From positions 1-6,338 of the forward strand of contig JACDAH010000263.1 of assembly GCA_013695505.1 (NCBI GenBank): a DNA stretch of 6,338 nt, read 5' to 3'. The position numbers and the translations under genes were made by a program. The notes under the pieces are model-generated. The model did not search any database, was not told where the DNA came from, and saw nothing but the letters and a program-made list of their open reading frames with translations. Source of the DNA: Chloroflexota bacterium. GTDB lineage: Bacteria; Chloroflexota; Limnocylindria; Limnocylindrales; CSP1-4. Positions 5,061 to 6,338 of the stretch are shown piece by piece. Each line of letters opens with the position of its first letter. Position 1 is the first letter of the stretch.

Positions 5061-6338
5061 ATGTCTGCCGTATCACGGCGTATTCTTCGCGTCCGCAAGC
5101 TGCTGATCGGTCTGGAGATCGTCCTTCTCCTGTTCACGATGGTGGCGCCGATTGGGACCATCGCGGCCGAGCCGACACCGACGCCGACACAGAGCCCAGC
5201 CCCACTGACGCAGCCGACGCCCGATCCGTCGGTCGCGCCGCCGCCGGATCCGTCTGCGGCTCCGACGCCGGATCCGACCGCGACCCCGATGCCGGATCCG
5301 ACTGCGACGCCCGCTCCCACCCCCAGCCCCGACCCGAGTCCGACGGACGCGCCAAGCCCCACCGTCGCGCCCGCTCCTTCTGACTCGCCCGTCCCGACCG
5401 CGACCCTTGCCCCCGTCACCCTCGCCCCGTACATCGTGACGTTCGTCGCCGGCACCACTGCCGCCGAGCAGACCAACGCCATCGCCGCGGCCGGCGCCAC
5501 CGACCTCGATTCCATCGCCGTCCTCCGGATGCACGCCGTTTCGGCGTCCGACGCCGCGGTCGCCAGCCTCCGGGCCGACGCCAGCGTCGCCTCGGTCGAG
5601 CTCGATCGCAGCCGCGCCGCCGAGGCCACCCCGGACGATCCCTCGTACGTCGACCAGTGGTCGCTCGCCAAGATCGGTTGGGACCAGGCGTACGGCTCGA
5701 TCAACCCGACCGGGACCGCCATCGTCGCGATCCTCGACACCGGTGTCGACGCCTCGCAGCCGGACCTAGCCGGCAAGCTCGTCGCCGGCACGTCGCTCCT
5801 CGCCAGCAGCGAAACGACCGACCCCAACGGCCACGGCACGGCCATGGCCGGGATCATCGCCGCCGGCACGAACAACGGGATCGGGATCGCCGGCGTCGGC
5901 TACGACGGCGTCAAGGTCATGCCGATCACCGTTCTCAACTCGAGCGGCCTCGGCCGCGACAGCGACGTCATCGAGGGCCTCGTCTGGGCAGCCGATCACG
6001 GCGCCGACGTCGCCCTGATGGCCTTCTCCGCATCCGGCTATTCCTCGGCGCTTCAGTCGGCGGTCGACTACGCCTGGTCGAAGGGCGTCGTCCTCGTCGC
6101 CGCGACCGGCAACGACGGCTCCTCCGTCGCCGCGTTCCCCGCCGGCGATGCCGGCGTCATCGGTGTTTCTGCCACGACGTCCGCCGACACGCTGGCCAGC
6201 TTCAGCAACTACGGCCAGGCCGTGTTCCTCGGCGCGCCGGGCTCGGGCATCATCTCGCTCGGCGGCTCGATCTCCGGCACGTCCGCGGCCGCGGCCCACG
6301 TGGCCGGCGCCGCGGCGCTTCTCGCGGCCAATGACTCC
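5061..6338 (+). CDS. Secreted subtilisin-family (S8) serine protease, 3' end beyond the window
   Basis: The visible 426 residues stay open to the window edge. Residues 1-36 are a signal peptide (RRILRVRK, then LLIGLEIVLLLFTMV; likely cut IAA^EP). Residues 37-122 are a Pro/Thr/Ala/Asp-rich spacer with PDP[ST] repeats. Residues 123-188 resemble an I9 inhibitor propeptide (PYIVTF ... SVASVELD). The catalytic domain begins near 192 (DDPSYVDQWSLAKIGW). The triad is D226 (ILDTGVD), H258 (NGHGT) and S408 (SGTSAA), with the likely oxyanion Asn351 in ATGND. The motif blocks are atypical: HGTAMAG rather than the usual HGTHVAG, and GTSAAAAHVAG rather than GTSMASPHVAG, so the usual Met, Ser and Pro after the nucleophile are all Ala. 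The protein should mature outside the cell by propeptide removal. The end is missing, so C-terminal binding or anchoring domains cannot be judged. It lies 280 bases after the envelope gene and probably forms a separate transcript. Confidence 0.9.
   Translation, partial: MSAVSRRILRVRKLLIGLEIVLLLFTMVAPIGTIAAEPTPTPTQSPAPLTQPTPDPSVAPPPDPSAAPTPDPTATPMPDPTATPAPTPSPDPSPTDAPSPTVAPAPSDSPVPTATLAPVTLAPYIVTFVAGTTAAEQTNAIAAAGATDLDSIAVLRMHAVSASDAAVASLRADASVASVELDRSRAAEATPDDPSYVDQWSLAKIGWDQAYGSINPTGTAIVAILDTGVDASQPDLAGKLVAGTSLLASSETTDPNGHGTAMAGIIAAGTNNGIGIAGVGYDGVKVMPITVLNSSGLGRDSDVIEGLVWAADHGADVALMAFSASGYSSALQSAVDYAWSKGVVLVAATGNDGSSVAAFPAGDAGVIGVSATTSADTLASFSNYGQAVFLGAPGSGIISLGGSISGTSAAAAHVAGAAALLAANDS
5220..5315 (+). 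repeat. Four 24-bp tandem repeats coding a PDP[ST] octapeptide
   Basis: Four in-frame units begin at 5220, 5244, 5268 and 5292. Each opens with CC[CG]GATCCG and encodes eight residues of the pattern P-D-P-[ST]-x-x-P-x. The first unit is the most diverged. They form the regular core of the Pro-rich spacer of the protease. Such repeats can expand or shrink by slippage without breaking the frame, so spacer length may vary between strains. Confidence 0.8.

Noticed and set aside
4868..5383. 171-residue forward open frame starting in the intergenic region
   Set aside because: It has no ribosome site, no domain, and runs into the protease in another frame where it reads the repeat as Asp/Arg-rich nonsense.
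4802..5875. 357-residue reverse-strand open frame over the intergenic region and protease
   Set aside because: Its middle is a Gly/Val/Ala run that is simply the antisense of the Pro-rich repeat; it has no recognisable domain and conflicts with the clear protease gene.

Overview
The window is strongly GC-rich, densely coding and reads left to right. GC-ending codons, long Pro/Thr/Ala-rich linkers (PTPTP, PDPTATP) and small exported beta-sandwich proteins suggest a high-GC bacterium. Chloroflexota (Limnocylindria-like) or Actinomycetota are my best guesses. This is inferred from style only, because the window holds no marker gene. I see no tRNA, rRNA, CRISPR array, insertion sequence or recombinase.

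Layout. Positions 1-254 are a leader without a convincing gene. It contains a CG-alternating palindrome (39-52) and a good Shine-Dalgarno sequence (238-246). Positions 255-4073 encode a 1272-residue exported protein that joins two complete phosphoesterase modules: an N-terminal alkaline-phosphatase-superfamily domain of the nucleotide pyrophosphatase/phosphodiesterase (NPP) type, and a C-terminal UshA-like 5'-nucleotidase with its own metal and substrate domains. Positions 4019-4780 encode a small envelope protein (export signal, Ig-like domain, Gly/Ser-rich stalk, C-terminal membrane anchor) whose start lies inside the end of the phosphoesterase gene. A perfect 14-bp hairpin (4098-4129) sits just after the phosphoesterase stop and inside the early codons of this second gene. 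Positions 4781-5060 are a 280-bp gap with two short hairpins. Positions 5061-6338 hold the 5' part of a secreted subtilisin-family protease, cut off by the window edge shortly after its catalytic serine. Between its signal peptide and propeptide it has a Pro-rich spacer that contains a 24-bp tandem repeat.

How they may work together. All three products carry export signals, so this is a cell-surface or extracellular cluster. The fusion enzyme could turn extracellular phosphodiesters or pyrophosphates (nucleotide sugars, cofactors, dinucleotides) into nucleoside monophosphates, and then into nucleoside plus phosphate, in one polypeptide. The anchored Ig-like protein could be an accessory surface factor, and the protease would act on proteins outside the cell. 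The link between the first two genes is supported by their overlap. The link to the protease rests on adjacency only.

Most notable points: the NPP/5'-nucleotidase fusion with an altered GGHTH motif; the hairpin at the gene overlap; the predicted N-terminal histidine of the mature second protein; and the unusual active-site blocks and domain order of the protease.
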